64,000 nucleotides of DNA from CF-118 sp035934385 (GCA_035934385.1 DASYXY010000068.1:1-64000), one strand, 5' to 3'. Shown: positions 38,644-47,693, numbered from the stretch's first letter. Notes: a model not told the origin generated them from the sequence alone. Translations and numbers: made by a program.

Positions 38644-40451
38644 AGAAGAAGAAAAAGACGGGGCTGCGCCTCGTCGATACGACCTTTCGCGACGGCAATC
38701 AGACGCTGCTCGGCGGCGCGCTTACCGGCGACGAGATCGTGCCCATCGCCACGATGATGGACGGCGTCGGCTTCGCGGCCATGGAGGCGGTCGGCGGCGC
38801 CACGTTCGAGACGCAGGTGCGCCGCGGCGAGGACCCATGGGAGTACGTGAGGAAGGTCGCGAGGGCGACCCCAGAGACGCCGATCCAGGCGCTGATCCGC
38901 GGCCAGAACCTCGTCGCCAACCGCAACTTCGCGGACGACACCGTCGAGCTTTTCGTCAAGCACGCCGCGAGCTGCGGCGTCGACGTGTTTCGCGTATTCG
39001 ATCCGCTGAACGACCTCCGCAACATGGAGACCGCGATCGCGGCGGTGCTCAAGGCGAAGAAGCGTTTGCAGGGAGCGCTGTGCTACGCGATTTCGCCCGC
39101 GCACAACATCGAGGGCTGGTGCTCGCTCGCGAAAGGCCTGGCCAACATGGGCTGTCACGAGGTCGTGATCAAGGACACGTCAGGCCTGCTCAGCCCGCAG
39201 GCGACATGGGAGCTGGTCGCAGCGCTCAAGCAAACGGTGAAGATCCCGGTCGACGTTCACTCGCACTGCTCCAGCGGCATGGCGCCGATGGCGTACATGG
39301 CCGCTGTGGAAGCGGGCGCGGACGTGCTCGATGTCGCGATGTCGCCGCTGGCGTGGGGCACGTCGCAGCCTGCGGCCGAAAGCGTCGTCGCCGCGCTGCA
39401 GGGAGGCGAGTACGACACTGGCCTCGACCTCGACCGGATGTGGGACGCGAACATCGCGCTCGAGGTGTTGAAGCGCATGCACGAGGCCGACATCAGCCCG
39501 GTCGCGGATCGCATCGACGCCGACATCCTTCGCTACCGCATGCCGGGACTGATGCTCGAAGACATCTACCGCCAGCTTGGATCGCACGAGGCCGGGGCAC
39601 GGGTCTCCGAGGTGCTCGACGAGGCCAATCGCGTACGCCTCGAGCTCGGCTATCCGCCGCTGGTCGCCCCGGTGCGGCAGATGATCGCCACGCAGGCCGT
39701 CTACAACGTCATCGGCGGCGAGCGCTACGCGACGGTGACGCAGGAGCTCAAGGACTACCTGCAGGGCCTTTATGGGCGCCCGCCCGTGCCGGCGGATCCC
39801 GAGCTGCGACGGCTCGTGCTCGGGCGCGAGGAGCCCATCACCATCCGGCCGGCGGATCTGCTGGAGCCGCAGGTGGAGATGGCGCGCGCGCAGGTCCGGA
39901 AGATGGGGCAGGAGCCGTCCGACGACGCGGTGCTCATCCAGCTCCTGTTTCCGAATCTCGCTCCCGCGTATCACCAGCGCGGAGACGCCGATGGTCGCGC
40001 GAAGCAAGCCAAGGCGCCGGCCCCAGTCACGGTCGCGCCGGATCCGCCGCCGGCCGCGTCGCCTCCTGCCGCCGACCCGCCGCCCGCCACCGCGCCTGCG
40101 ACGACCGCCGAGTTCGACGTCGAGGTCGAGGGCGAGGTTTTCAAGGTTCGCGTGACTGGGGCCGGCATGGCAGTGATTCCTGCAGGGCCGTCCGGAGCAG
40201 CGTCGGCGCCTGCGCCGAAACCCGCACCGAAGACCGGCGAGGGCACCGTGATCGCACCGATGCAGGGCCTCATCGTCAAGATCCCGATCAGGACCGGCGA
40301 CGACGTGAAGCTCGGCGACGTGGTCGCGGTGCTCGAAGCGATGAAGATGCAGAACGACATCGTCACGACCGTCGCGGGCAAGGTGCAGGACATCTACGTC
40401 AAGGAAGGCGAGGTCGTCGGGCCAAACCAGCCACTGCTCGCCATCGGATGA
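38640..40451 (+). CDS. pycB: pyruvate carboxylase subunit B (carboxyltransferase plus biotin domain)
   Basis: A 603-aa protein. The N-terminal TIM barrel (LVDTTFRDGNQTLLGG, metal ligands in DVHSHCSSGMAP) is the carboxyltransferase domain, followed by a PycA/OadA-type conserved domain (RVRLELGYPPLVAPVRQMI) and a Pro/Ala-rich linker, then the biotinyl domain with the biotin lysine in VLEAMKMQN. It accepts CO2 from biotin to form oxaloacetate from pyruvate, or the reverse as in oxaloacetate decarboxylase. GTG 38640 overlaps the purE stop (GTGA). The following biotin carboxylase overlaps by 4 nt, so the two form a split-type enzyme. Confidence 0.85.
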   Translation: MKKKKKTGLRLVDTTFRDGNQTLLGGALTGDEIVPIATMMDGVGFAAMEAVGGATFETQVRRGEDPWEYVRKVARATPETPIQALIRGQNLVANRNFADDTVELFVKHAASCGVDVFRVFDPLNDLRNMETAIAAVLKAKKRLQGALCYAISPAHNIEGWCSLAKGLANMGCHEVVIKDTSGLLSPQATWELVAALKQTVKIPVDVHSHCSSGMAPMAYMAAVEAGADVLDVAMSPLAWGTSQPAAESVVAALQGGEYDTGLDLDRMWDANIALEVLKRMHEADISPVADRIDADILRYRMPGLMLEDIYRQLGSHEAGARVSEVLDEANRVRLELGYPPLVAPVRQMIATQAVYNVIGGERYATVTQELKDYLQGLYGRPPVPADPELRRLVLGREEPITIRPADLLEPQVEMARAQVRKMGQEPSDDAVLIQLLFPNLAPAYHQRGDADGRAKQAKAPAPVTVAPDPPPAASPPAADPPPATAPATTAEFDVEVEGEVFKVRVTGAGMAVIPAGPSGAASAPAPKPAPKTGEGTVIAPMQGLIVKIPIRTGDDVKLGDVVAVLEAMKMQNDIVTTVAGKVQDIYVKEGEVVGPNQPLLAIG

Positions 40452-41917
40452 TTTCCCGACCGAAGCTCTTCAAGAAGATCCTCGTCGCGAACCGCGGCGA
40501 GATCGCGATCCGCGTGATGCGCGCGTGCAGCGAGATGGGGATCGCCACGGCCGCGGTTTACTCCGACGCCGACCGCAACGCGATCCACGTCCGTTACGCC
40601 GACGAGGCGCACCACATCGGCGGCGCGGCGCCCACGGATTCGTACCTGCAGGTCGACCGCATCGTCAAGACAGCGCACGACTGCGGCGCGGAGGCGATTC
40701 ACCCGGGCTATGGGTTCCTGTCGGAGAAGCCCGCGTTCCCCGATGCATGCGTGGCGGCCGGCATTCAGTTCATCGGTCCACCGGCACGTGCGATGCGGGC
40801 GCTCGGCTCCAAGCTGGCCGCTCGCCAGCTCGCCGTCGCCAACGGAGTGCCGGTGACGGAGGGCAGCAGCGCGGTCACCGATGCGTCCAGCGCGATCGAG
40901 GCGGCGAAGAAGCTCGGCTTTCCGGTGATGGTCAAGCCATCCGGCGGCGGGGGCGGCATCGGCATGAAGGTCGTCGAGTCGGAGGACGAGCTCGTGGCGG
41001 CGGTCGAGAGCAGCCACCAGGCCGCGCGATCCGCATTCGGTGACCCGACCGTCTACCTCGAGCGCTTCATTCGCAAGCCGCGGCACATCGAGATCCAGGT
41101 CATATGCGATCAGCACGGCAACGCGGTCCATCTCGGCGAGCGGGAATGTTCGATCCAGCGCCGGCATCAAAAGATCATGGAAGAGACGCCTTCGCCTGCC
41201 ATCACGCCGGCGCTGCGCTCGGCCATGGGCGATGCCGCGATCCGCGCGGTCACGGCCGCCGGTTACGTCAACGCGGGCACCGTGGAGTTCATGTTCAGCG
41301 AGGGCGAGTTCTTCTTCCTCGAGGTCAATGCGCGGCTGCAGGTGGAGCACCCGATCACCGAATTCGTTACCGGCATAGACCTGGTGAAGGAGCAGATCCG
41401 CGTGGCGTCGGGAATGGAGCTCGGCTTCAAGCAGGGCGATGTCACGTGGACCGGGCACGCGATCGAGATGCGCATCAACGCCGAGGATCCGACACGGAAG
41501 TTCCTGCCCAACCCCAAGCGCATCAATCGGTGGGTGGCGCCCGCCGGCCCCGGCGTTCGAGTCGACTCGGGGTTCGGACCTGGGTCGGACGTTCCGCCCA
41601 ACTACGACTCGCTCGTGGCGAAGCTCATCGTGCACGGCGCCGACCGCGCTGAGTCGATCGCGCGCGCGAAGCGGGCGCTGCGCGAGTTCGTGGTCGCCGG
41701 GCCCGCGACCACGATTCCGTATCACCGCGCGATTCTCGAGAGTCCTGACTTTCGTGCCGGCAAGCTCAGCACACGCTTCATCGAGGAGCATCCGGAGCTC
41801 GTCGATCAGGCCAGGGCTTTCGCCACTGAAGAATCGCCGTTTGACTACGGGCCTGACCCTCGCCATGTCGCCGCAGCGGCGGCCGCGGTCAGCGCGCTCG
41901 TGAGGCATACGAGCTGA
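40448..41917 (+). CDS. pycA: biotin carboxylase subunit (pyruvate carboxylase subunit A / AccC-like)
   Basis: A 489-aa ATP-grasp enzyme that carboxylates biotin with bicarbonate and ATP. It has KILVANRGEIAIRVMRACSE, the Gly-rich ATP loop KPSGGGGGIGMKVVE, HIEIQVICDQHGNAVHLGER, CSIQRRHQKIMEETPSP and EVNARLQVEHPITEFVTGID. ATG 40448 overlaps the pycB stop (ATGA). Paired with the carboxyltransferase gene it is best read as pyruvate carboxylase subunit A, though an acyl-CoA carboxylase role cannot be excluded from this protein alone. Confidence 0.88.
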   Translation: MISRPKLFKKILVANRGEIAIRVMRACSEMGIATAAVYSDADRNAIHVRYADEAHHIGGAAPTDSYLQVDRIVKTAHDCGAEAIHPGYGFLSEKPAFPDACVAAGIQFIGPPARAMRALGSKLAARQLAVANGVPVTEGSSAVTDASSAIEAAKKLGFPVMVKPSGGGGGIGMKVVESEDELVAAVESSHQAARSAFGDPTVYLERFIRKPRHIEIQVICDQHGNAVHLGERECSIQRRHQKIMEETPSPAITPALRSAMGDAAIRAVTAAGYVNAGTVEFMFSEGEFFFLEVNARLQVEHPITEFVTGIDLVKEQIRVASGMELGFKQGDVTWTGHAIEMRINAEDPTRKFLPNPKRINRWVAPAGPGVRVDSGFGPGSDVPPNYDSLVAKLIVHGADRAESIARAKRALREFVVAGPATTIPYHRAILESPDFRAGKLSTRFIEEHPELVDQARAFATEESPFDYGPDPRHVAAAAAAVSALVRHTS

Positions 41918-42477
41918 GCAAGCTCTCGCATCCGACGTCTGGTCGGCCTTTCGAGGTGCTCACGCAGAAAGAGGTCGGCCGCAAGGGCCAGTTTGCGGTG
42001 CGCGACGATGTCATCCGCCTGCCATCCGGCGACGAGGTCGGGTACGTGGTCGTGATCAACCCCGACTCTGTCTTCGTTGTGCCCCACTTCGAGAACGGAG
42101 ACACGCTTCTCGTCCGCCAGTGGCGACATGCGTGGGACGCCTCATCGTGGGAGGTCCCGGCCGGAACGCTCGCGCGCGGTGAGGATCCGCGGGAGGGCGC
42201 GCTGCGCGAGCTGGAGGAAGAGACGGGCTTTCGGGCCGAGCGCCTGCGAGCGCTTGGGGTAGCGCATGGAGCCGCGATCCTCACCGGTACGGCGCATATG
42301 TACCTGGCGGAAGGGCTCAACGAGGCGAAGCAGCACCTCGAGCCCTACGAGCAGGACATGGAGGTGATGCGGCTGCCGCTGGCGGAGGCGCTCGAGGCCG
42401 CCCTGTCGGGCGACATCGCGCATTCGACTTCGGTCACGTCGCTCGCGCGTGCCGCGCGCGCCCTGAAGCTGATCTAG
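41914..42477 (+). CDS. Nudix hydrolase (ADP-ribose pyrophosphatase-like), probable CTG start
   Basis: About 187 aa. The Nudix box is GTLARGEDPREGALRELEEETGF with the canonical REx2EExGx core; QWRHAWDASSWEVPAG precedes it, as in NudF-type ADP-ribose pyrophosphatases. The first canonical start is GTG 41956, which would drop RPFEVL before TQKEVGRKGQF. CTG 41914 sits in a CTGA overlap with the pycA stop and has GAGG about 8 nt upstream, giving SKLSHPTSGRPFEVL at the N-terminus. Ends with a CTAG shared with the convergent anti-sigma-like gene. Confidence 0.85.
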   Translation: MSKLSHPTSGRPFEVLTQKEVGRKGQFAVRDDVIRLPSGDEVGYVVVINPDSVFVVPHFENGDTLLVRQWRHAWDASSWEVPAGTLARGEDPREGALRELEEETGFRAERLRALGVAHGAAILTGTAHMYLAEGLNEAKQHLEPYEQDMEVMRLPLAEALEAALSGDIAHSTSVTSLARAARALKLI

Positions 42478-44675
42478 CCCGGAGTCGGAGTCGGGATCGG
42501 CGAGGCCCCCGGGACCGTCGTTGGCGTCGGCAGCGGCGACGGACTTGGCGCTGGCGGTGGCGCCGACCCGCCGGAGGCCGGCTCGGCGGCCGGGCCGACG
42601 AAGTCCAGATCGTACTCGGCGGCCGGATTGCGGTTGCCGACGTCCTGAACGGTGGGCTGGACGACCAGGCGGTACCGCGCGCCAGGGGTGAGCTGCAGCC
42701 CGCTGAAGGTCAACTCTCTGTCGTTGTAGACCGGAGTCACCTGGACCGCTGCGCCAGTCGAGTCCTGCAGGACCACGCCGCCGACGCTGTTCGGAAGCAG
42801 GTCGCTGTCGAACGTCACGACCAACTGCGAGCCGGTGACCTTCACCGACACGACGTTCGGGCCCTTGCCGAGATCGCGTGGTGCGCTCGCGGTCGCGCCA
42901 TCGATGAGGAACGGGTCGGTGTCCTGCCCGCGCTGCAGGATCAGCGTCTCCTCGATCGCGCTCTTCTCCTGCTTGTCCTTGCCGAAGACCATGCGTACGA
43001 CCGCGCGCACGGTGTTCGGCGATGAGGGGTCCACCTCCACCACGAGGATGTAGAAGCGCTTGAACTGGAGGTCGCTGCTCGGGATCAGCGCGAGGTTGCC
43101 TGAGCCGTATGCGGCCTTGCCGGAGTCGTCGAGGTAGCCGCGCGCTTTGTCCGGCTCGTTGTCCCGTCGCGCGCTCATGAACGCATTGACCACGGCCGAA
43201 GCTTGCGCGGTCGCCGAGGCTTGCGGCTTGGCCGTCGGAGCCGTCGCGTCATACAGGGCGTCACCTCGCACGAACACGAAAGTGCTCGAGTCAGGCGCCC
43301 ACACGGGCGCGTGGAACGTTCCGTCGGCGAGCTTGGTCAGGTCCGTGCCGTCGGGCCGGATCGAATAGATACCGGTGTCCGAGCCGAGAAGGATCACGTT
43401 CTGCGCCGACCAGGCCACCTCACCGTCGGGCAGCGTGCTCACGGTCTTGCCGTGCAGGTCGGCGATGATGTTCCCGTACACCAGGCGCTGGCCGTTGGGC
43501 GACCACGCCTGGAAGGTGCCCGCGGCGCCGGACCCACCGAGCTGCACGTTGCCGCCACCAGCAACGTCCAGCAGGAACAGGCTGCTGGCGCCCTGGTACA
43601 CGGCGAACAGCCCGTCAGGCGAGATCGAGATGACGTTCACGGCCTGGTCGTTCTGGATGCCCGCGCGCCTGACGGTCGTGTCTTTGTACGAGTAAACGCC
43701 CTCGCTCGTGCCGAAGTACAGCGTCTCGCCAACCCACCGGAGCGCGGTCGGAGCGAACGGTGGTGCGATCACGTCGGTCGTCTTGGCCTTCAGCGAGAGC
43801 ACCTCGATCTTCCCGGCGCGGACATAGGCGAGCAGGCCTCCCGCCGGATCGATGGTGGGCAGCGAAGCCCCGGTGGCGACGAGCGTCGCCGCCGATCCAC
43901 CCTTGGCCGGCACGGATACGAGCGCTCCGCCAGGACCGACGTAGTAGATCGCCGTCGAGTCTGGCGACCATACCGGCGAGGACGAAGCGGCGCTCGGGAT
44001 GGTGGCCAGCTGCTGTTGATTGGTGAGCAGCGAGGTCGTCACCCGGGGCGTCGGGCTCGGAGACGGCGGCGCCGGCGTCGACTGGGTGGTGACGAAGGTG
44101 ATCGTGGTCGGCGTGCTGAGCGGCTGCTGGTTCTTCGTGAGCGCGCCGGGCCCGATCGTGACCTGGTACTGCGTGTTCGGCGCGAGGTCCCCGCTGACCG
44201 GCTGGATGTAGAGCTGGGCGTCTCCATTCCACGCGTAGTCGACGTTTGTCGCCGGCGTGATCTGCACGGCTTTTTCGGTGGACGGATGATCCATCGGCTG
44301 GTTGAAGGACACAAGGATCGGCTGGTGCAGCGCCACCGAAGACTGGTCCTGCTGCGGGCTCTCGATGATCACCTGGTTGAATCCGCCGGGAGGCTGTGCG
44401 GCGGTGTAGATGACCACCGACGCGATCATCACCACGACCGCGGCGGCGGCGATCCAGGACAGGCGGGGCGGCGATAGCCAGAGCCGCCACCACGAGTCCT
44501 TGCCCTCCGCCGAGCGCCAGGCCATGTCCATCAGCTGCCGCCGGAGCGCTGACTTGAAGGCGTCATCGAGCGGCGGCGCCGGCGTCTGGCCCTGGCTCAG
44601 CACGCCGGCGAGGCGCAGGAGCTCTGGGTCCTGGAGGACGTCGTTCAGCTCGGGGTCGAAGTGCGGGCCGCTCAA
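42474..44675 (-). CDS. membrane anti-sigma-like protein with Ig-like and beta-propeller domains
   Basis: A 733-aa protein. The N-terminal ~70 residues are cytoplasmic and helical (LNDVLQDPELLRLAGVL), then one TM helix (SWIAAAAVVVMIASVVIY), and a large external part. This begins with a Big_5/SbsA-type Ig-like domain (VALHQPILVSFNQPMDHPST, PNTQYQVTIGPGALT), then TolB/PD40-like propeller repeats (SPVWSPDSTAIYYV, APVWAPDSSTFVFVRG), a second sandwich domain (LVVTFDSDLLPNSVGG) and a Pro/Thr/Ser tail. The TTG start overlaps the stop of the ECF sigma gene (TTGA), so it is a likely membrane partner of this sigma factor. No zinc motif is seen; role inferred from context. Confidence 0.75.
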   Translation of the reverse strand: MSGPHFDPELNDVLQDPELLRLAGVLSQGQTPAPPLDDAFKSALRRQLMDMAWRSAEGKDSWWRLWLSPPRLSWIAAAAVVVMIASVVIYTAAQPPGGFNQVIIESPQQDQSSVALHQPILVSFNQPMDHPSTEKAVQITPATNVDYAWNGDAQLYIQPVSGDLAPNTQYQVTIGPGALTKNQQPLSTPTTITFVTTQSTPAPPSPSPTPRVTTSLLTNQQQLATIPSAASSSPVWSPDSTAIYYVGPGGALVSVPAKGGSAATLVATGASLPTIDPAGGLLAYVRAGKIEVLSLKAKTTDVIAPPFAPTALRWVGETLYFGTSEGVYSYKDTTVRRAGIQNDQAVNVISISPDGLFAVYQGASSLFLLDVAGGGNVQLGGSGAAGTFQAWSPNGQRLVYGNIIADLHGKTVSTLPDGEVAWSAQNVILLGSDTGIYSIRPDGTDLTKLADGTFHAPVWAPDSSTFVFVRGDALYDATAPTAKPQASATAQASAVVNAFMSARRDNEPDKARGYLDDSGKAAYGSGNLALIPSSDLQFKRFYILVVEVDPSSPNTVRAVVRMVFGKDKQEKSAIEETLILQRGQDTDPFLIDGATASAPRDLGKGPNVVSVKVTGSQLVVTFDSDLLPNSVGGVVLQDSTGAAVQVTPVYNDRELTFSGLQLTPGARYRLVVQPTVQDVGNRNPAAEYDLDFVGPAAEPASGGSAPPPAPSPSPLPTPTTVPGASPIPTPTPG

Positions 44676-45229
44676 TCGACTGGCCTCAGCGCGCCGGCCA
44701 CTTCGCGGAGGCGGCTCACGCCACGATGGATTAGCAGCTTCACGGCGCCTTGCGTCTTGCCCATGGCGACCGCGATGTCCTCGATCTTCATGTCTTCCTG
44801 GAACTTGAGCACCAGCGCCATGCGCTGCTGCGCAGGCAGCTCTTCGACAATCGCCCACACGCGGCGAATCTCGTCGCGCTGCGCCGCCTGCTCTTCGAGC
44901 GCGGGACCCGCAACCGAGAGGTCATGGAAGTCCTCGAGCGGCTGTGAGGGGCGGAGGCTGCGGTAGCGATCGGCTATGGCGTTGACCGCTATCTGGTAGA
45001 GCCAGGCCGCAAAGGGACGCCCCGTGTCTTGATACCGGGGAATGGCCTTCAGAGCTTTGATGAAAACCTCTGAGGTGACGTCTTCGGCCGCTGTTTGCTC
45101 CCTCACTCTTGAGTACACGAACCTGTAGATCTGCTGAAAGTGCCTGTCGTACAGCGCCCCGAACTCGCGCGGGTCCCGCTTCGCGCGTTCGACGAGTTCT
45201 CTCTCCTCGCCGCGACCCGGGTCGCTCAC
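44672..45229 (-). CDS. ECF-type RNA polymerase sigma factor
   Basis: About 185 aa. Region 2: FGALYDRHFQQIYRFVYSRV, AAEDVTSEVFIKALKAIPR and FAAWLYQIAVNAIADRYR. Region 4: LPAQQRMALVLKFQEDMKIE and IAVAMGKTQGAVKLLIHRG. GTG 45229 is chosen because the usual ECF N-terminus follows; TTG 45292 would add 21 less typical residues. Followed by the anti-sigma-like membrane protein with overlapping stop/start. Divergent from the purB operon. The stimulus is unknown. Confidence 0.85.
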   Translation of the reverse strand: MSDPGRGEERELVERAKRDPREFGALYDRHFQQIYRFVYSRVREQTAAEDVTSEVFIKALKAIPRYQDTGRPFAAWLYQIAVNAIADRYRSLRPSQPLEDFHDLSVAGPALEEQAAQRDEIRRVWAIVEELPAQQRMALVLKFQEDMKIEDIAVAMGKTQGAVKLLIHRGVSRLREVAGALRPVD

Positions 45230-45358
45230 TGGCCTCTCAGCCTGTGCGGGTTCAAACGGGGGGCCTCCGAATACGGTTACGAGCTCGAGCAAGGGCGGGG
45301 GGCATCCGGTGGTGCGATTATCGATGCCCGGACGCTACCGACTACTTACCGCCATGCC

Positions 45359-45378
45359 ATCCACAGCATCTTGTGGAT
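45359..45378. promoter_or_regulatory. inverted repeat upstream of pur operon promoter
   Basis: ATCCACA-GCATCT-TGTGGAT, 7-bp perfect arms, centred about 55 bp upstream of the TATAAT of the pur operon and about 140 bp upstream of the sigma gene. It is a candidate regulator site. The rest of the 239-bp gap 45230-45468 holds no other clear feature besides the -10. Confidence 0.4.
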
Positions 45379-45423
45379 ATCTTTTCGCCATCCACTACAT
45401 CTGCTCTTGCACCTGGCGGCAGA

Positions 45424-45429
45424 TATAAT
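45424..45429 (+). promoter_or_regulatory. consensus -10 element (TATAAT) of the pur operon
   Basis: A perfect TATAAT 39 nt upstream of the purB TTG start, with a predicted transcript leader of about 33 nt and GGGAG at 45452-45456 as ribosome-binding site. The -35 is not clear. Confidence 0.6.
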
Positions 45430-45468
45430 CAGCCCGACCCCAGTGTTGATTGGGAGCCTTCCCCTTCT

Positions 45469-46776
45469 TTGATCGAGCGCTACTGTCCGCCCGCCATGAG
45501 GGCGGTGTGGTCTGACCAGCACAGGTACGAGCTGTGGCTCCGGATCGAGATCCTTGCCTGCGAGGCCTGGGCGGAGATCGGCCGCATCCCGGCTTCGGCT
45601 CTCCCGAAGATCCGCAACGCGACCTTTGACGCCGCCCGCATCGCTGCGTTGGAGGAACGCGTCGGGCACGACGTCATCGCTTTCCTGACCGACGTCAACG
45701 CCTCCATCGGCCAGCCGGAGGCGCGCTACGTGCACCTCGGCATGACAAGCCAGGACCTCAATGACACGGCGATGGCGGTGCAGCTGGTCGAGTCCTCGCG
45801 CCTGATCGCACAAGACCTTGGCAGTGTTCGCGACTCTGCCGCCGAGCTGGCGGTGCGGCATCGCAAGACGCTGATGGCCGGCCGCACGCACGGAGTTGTG
45901 GCCGAGCCGATCACGTTCGGCTTCAAAGTTGCGGGCTGGGTCGCCGAGCTCGACCGCGTGCGCGTGCGCCTCGAACGAGCCACTGACGAGGTGGCGGTGG
46001 GCCGAGTTTGCGGCGCTGTTGGCACGCACGCGACGGTCGACCCGCGCGTGGAGGAACACGTCTGCAAGGCGCTTGGCCTGCGCGCTGATGTGGTGTCGAC
46101 GCAGGTGGTCGCACGCGACGTGCATGCATCGTTCATGGCGGCGCTTGCGTCCGCGGCCGGCGCGCTGGAGCGCATCGCCACCGAGATCCGTCATCTGCAG
46201 CGCAGCGAGGTCGGGGAGGTTTTTGAGCCTTTCGGCAAGGAGCAGAAGGGTAGCTCCGCAATGCCGCACAAGCGCAACCCGGTGCTGACCGAGCGCGTGT
46301 GTGGGCTGGCACGGGTCGTCCGCGGCAACATGGTCACCGCGTTCGAGAACACGGCCCTCTGGCACGAGCGCGACATCAGTCATTCGTCGGCGGAGCGAGT
46401 TGTTTTCCCTGATGCGTGCGCCGCGCTCGATTTCATGGCCATCGAGATGACGAAGGTTCTTCAGGGCCTCGAGGTGCATCCGGACCGGATGCTTCGCAAC
46501 CTTCAGTTCGGCGGTGGCGTCGCGTTCTCGGGAAGGGTGCTCACGGCGATGGTGGAGTCGGGCATGTCGCGGGAGGACGCGTACGCGATCGTGCAGAAGG
46601 CGGCGATGGAATCGCTGCAGGAAGGCGGCGCGGGCTTCCGGTCTCAGATCGAGAAGAATCGAGCGGTGATGGACCGCATCGGCGCCAGGCTGGACGAGGT
46701 CTTCGACCCGTGGGCCGGCCTGGAGAACACGGACCTCGCGTTCGAGCGCCTCGCCCTCGGAGTCAAAACGGCTTGA
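45469..46776 (+). CDS. purB: adenylosuccinate lyase
   Basis: A 435-aa fumarase/aspartase-superfamily enzyme acting twice in purine synthesis (SAICAR to AICAR and adenylosuccinate to AMP). TTG 45469 gives MIERYCPPAMRAVWSDQHRY, matching the usual MIERYxxPEM start; longer upstream frame is not homologous. Key blocks: HLGMTSQDLNDTAMA, MAGRTHGVVAEPITFGFK, and the signature KGSSAMPHKRNP with the catalytic Ser. It is the first gene of the long pur operon. Confidence 0.95.
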   Translation: MIERYCPPAMRAVWSDQHRYELWLRIEILACEAWAEIGRIPASALPKIRNATFDAARIAALEERVGHDVIAFLTDVNASIGQPEARYVHLGMTSQDLNDTAMAVQLVESSRLIAQDLGSVRDSAAELAVRHRKTLMAGRTHGVVAEPITFGFKVAGWVAELDRVRVRLERATDEVAVGRVCGAVGTHATVDPRVEEHVCKALGLRADVVSTQVVARDVHASFMAALASAAGALERIATEIRHLQRSEVGEVFEPFGKEQKGSSAMPHKRNPVLTERVCGLARVVRGNMVTAFENTALWHERDISHSSAERVVFPDACAALDFMAIEMTKVLQGLEVHPDRMLRNLQFGGGVAFSGRVLTAMVESGMSREDAYAIVQKAAMESLQEGGAGFRSQIEKNRAVMDRIGARLDEVFDPWAGLENTDLAFERLALGVKTA

Positions 46777-47693
46777 TCGCGGGACCTGCTCTCACGGAAA
46801 CCGAGCTGCCGCTCAAGCTCTTCGCGCGCGGCAAGGTGCGCGACACCTACGAGCTGCCCGACAGCCAGCTCCTGATGGTCGCGACCGACCGGCTCTCCGC
46901 TTTCGACCACGTGCTCCCGACTGGCATTCCGGATCGCGGCAAGGTGCTGACGCAGCTCTCGATCTTCTGGTTCTCGCAGACGCACACCTTCCAGGAGAAC
47001 CACCTGGTGTCGGGCATGGTCCCGGACCTTCCGGCCGCGCTGCGCGACCACCGCGAAGAGCTGGCCGGCCGATTCATGATCGTGCGCAAGGCGAAGCGCA
47101 TCGACTTCGAGTGCGTGGTCCGCGGCTACCTCGCCGGCAGCGCCTGGAAGGAGTACGAGGAGTCGCACACGCTGGCCGGCGAGGAGATGCCGCCGGGCCT
47201 GCGCCAGAGCGAGAAGCTCGCGTATCCGATCTTTTCGCCCGCCACGAAGTCCGAGACCGGCCACGACGAGAACATCACGTTCACCCAGCTGAAGAAGGAG
47301 CTCGGCCACGACCTGGCGCAGAAGCTGCGCGACGCAAGCCTCGAGCTGTACAAGCACGCGTCGACGCACGCGGAACGGCGGGGCATCATGCTGGCCGACA
47401 CCAAGTTCGAGTTCGGCCAGATCGACGATGAGCTGATCCTGATTGACGAGGTCCTTACGCCCGACAGCTCGCGCTTCTGGGACGCGACCACGTACCAGGT
47501 CGGCACCTCGCCAGAGTCCTACGACAAGCAGTTCGTCCGCGACTGGCTTACGCGTTCGGGCTGGGACAAGGAGTCGGACGCCCCGATCCTGCCGCCCGAG
47601 ATCGTTGCCCAGACCCGCGAGCGGTACCTGACCGCGTACCTTCGCCTGGTGGGCAAGCCCCTCTTCCCGAAGAAGGCGAGGAACGAAAAGTGA
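46773..47693 (+). CDS. purC: phosphoribosylaminoimidazole-succinocarboxamide synthase
   Basis: A 306-aa SAICAR synthetase of the longer (eukaryote/actinobacteria-like) type: KLFARGKVRDTYELPD, MVATDRLSAFDHVLP, IDFECVVRGYLAGSAWKEY and MLADTKFEFG, DELILIDEVLTPDSSRFW. It joins aspartate to CAIR. TTG 46773 overlaps the purB stop (TTGA). Confidence 0.95.
   Translation: MIAGPALTETELPLKLFARGKVRDTYELPDSQLLMVATDRLSAFDHVLPTGIPDRGKVLTQLSIFWFSQTHTFQENHLVSGMVPDLPAALRDHREELAGRFMIVRKAKRIDFECVVRGYLAGSAWKEYEESHTLAGEEMPPGLRQSEKLAYPIFSPATKSETGHDENITFTQLKKELGHDLAQKLRDASLELYKHASTHAERRGIMLADTKFEFGQIDDELILIDEVLTPDSSRFWDATTYQVGTSPESYDKQFVRDWLTRSGWDKESDAPILPPEIVAQTRERYLTAYLRLVGKPLFPKKARNEK

Noticed and set aside
39180..40007. 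275-codon antisense frame opposite pycB
   Set aside because: No recognisable motif; pycB is well conserved on the other strand.
45372..45380. TGTGGATAT resembling a DnaA box (one mismatch)
   Set aside because: A single box with no cluster, no dnaA/dnaN and no AT-rich unwinding region; better explained as part of the inverted repeat.
45346..46479. 377-codon antisense open frame opposite purB
   Set aside because: Composition is that of a mirror frame and purB is certain on the plus strand.
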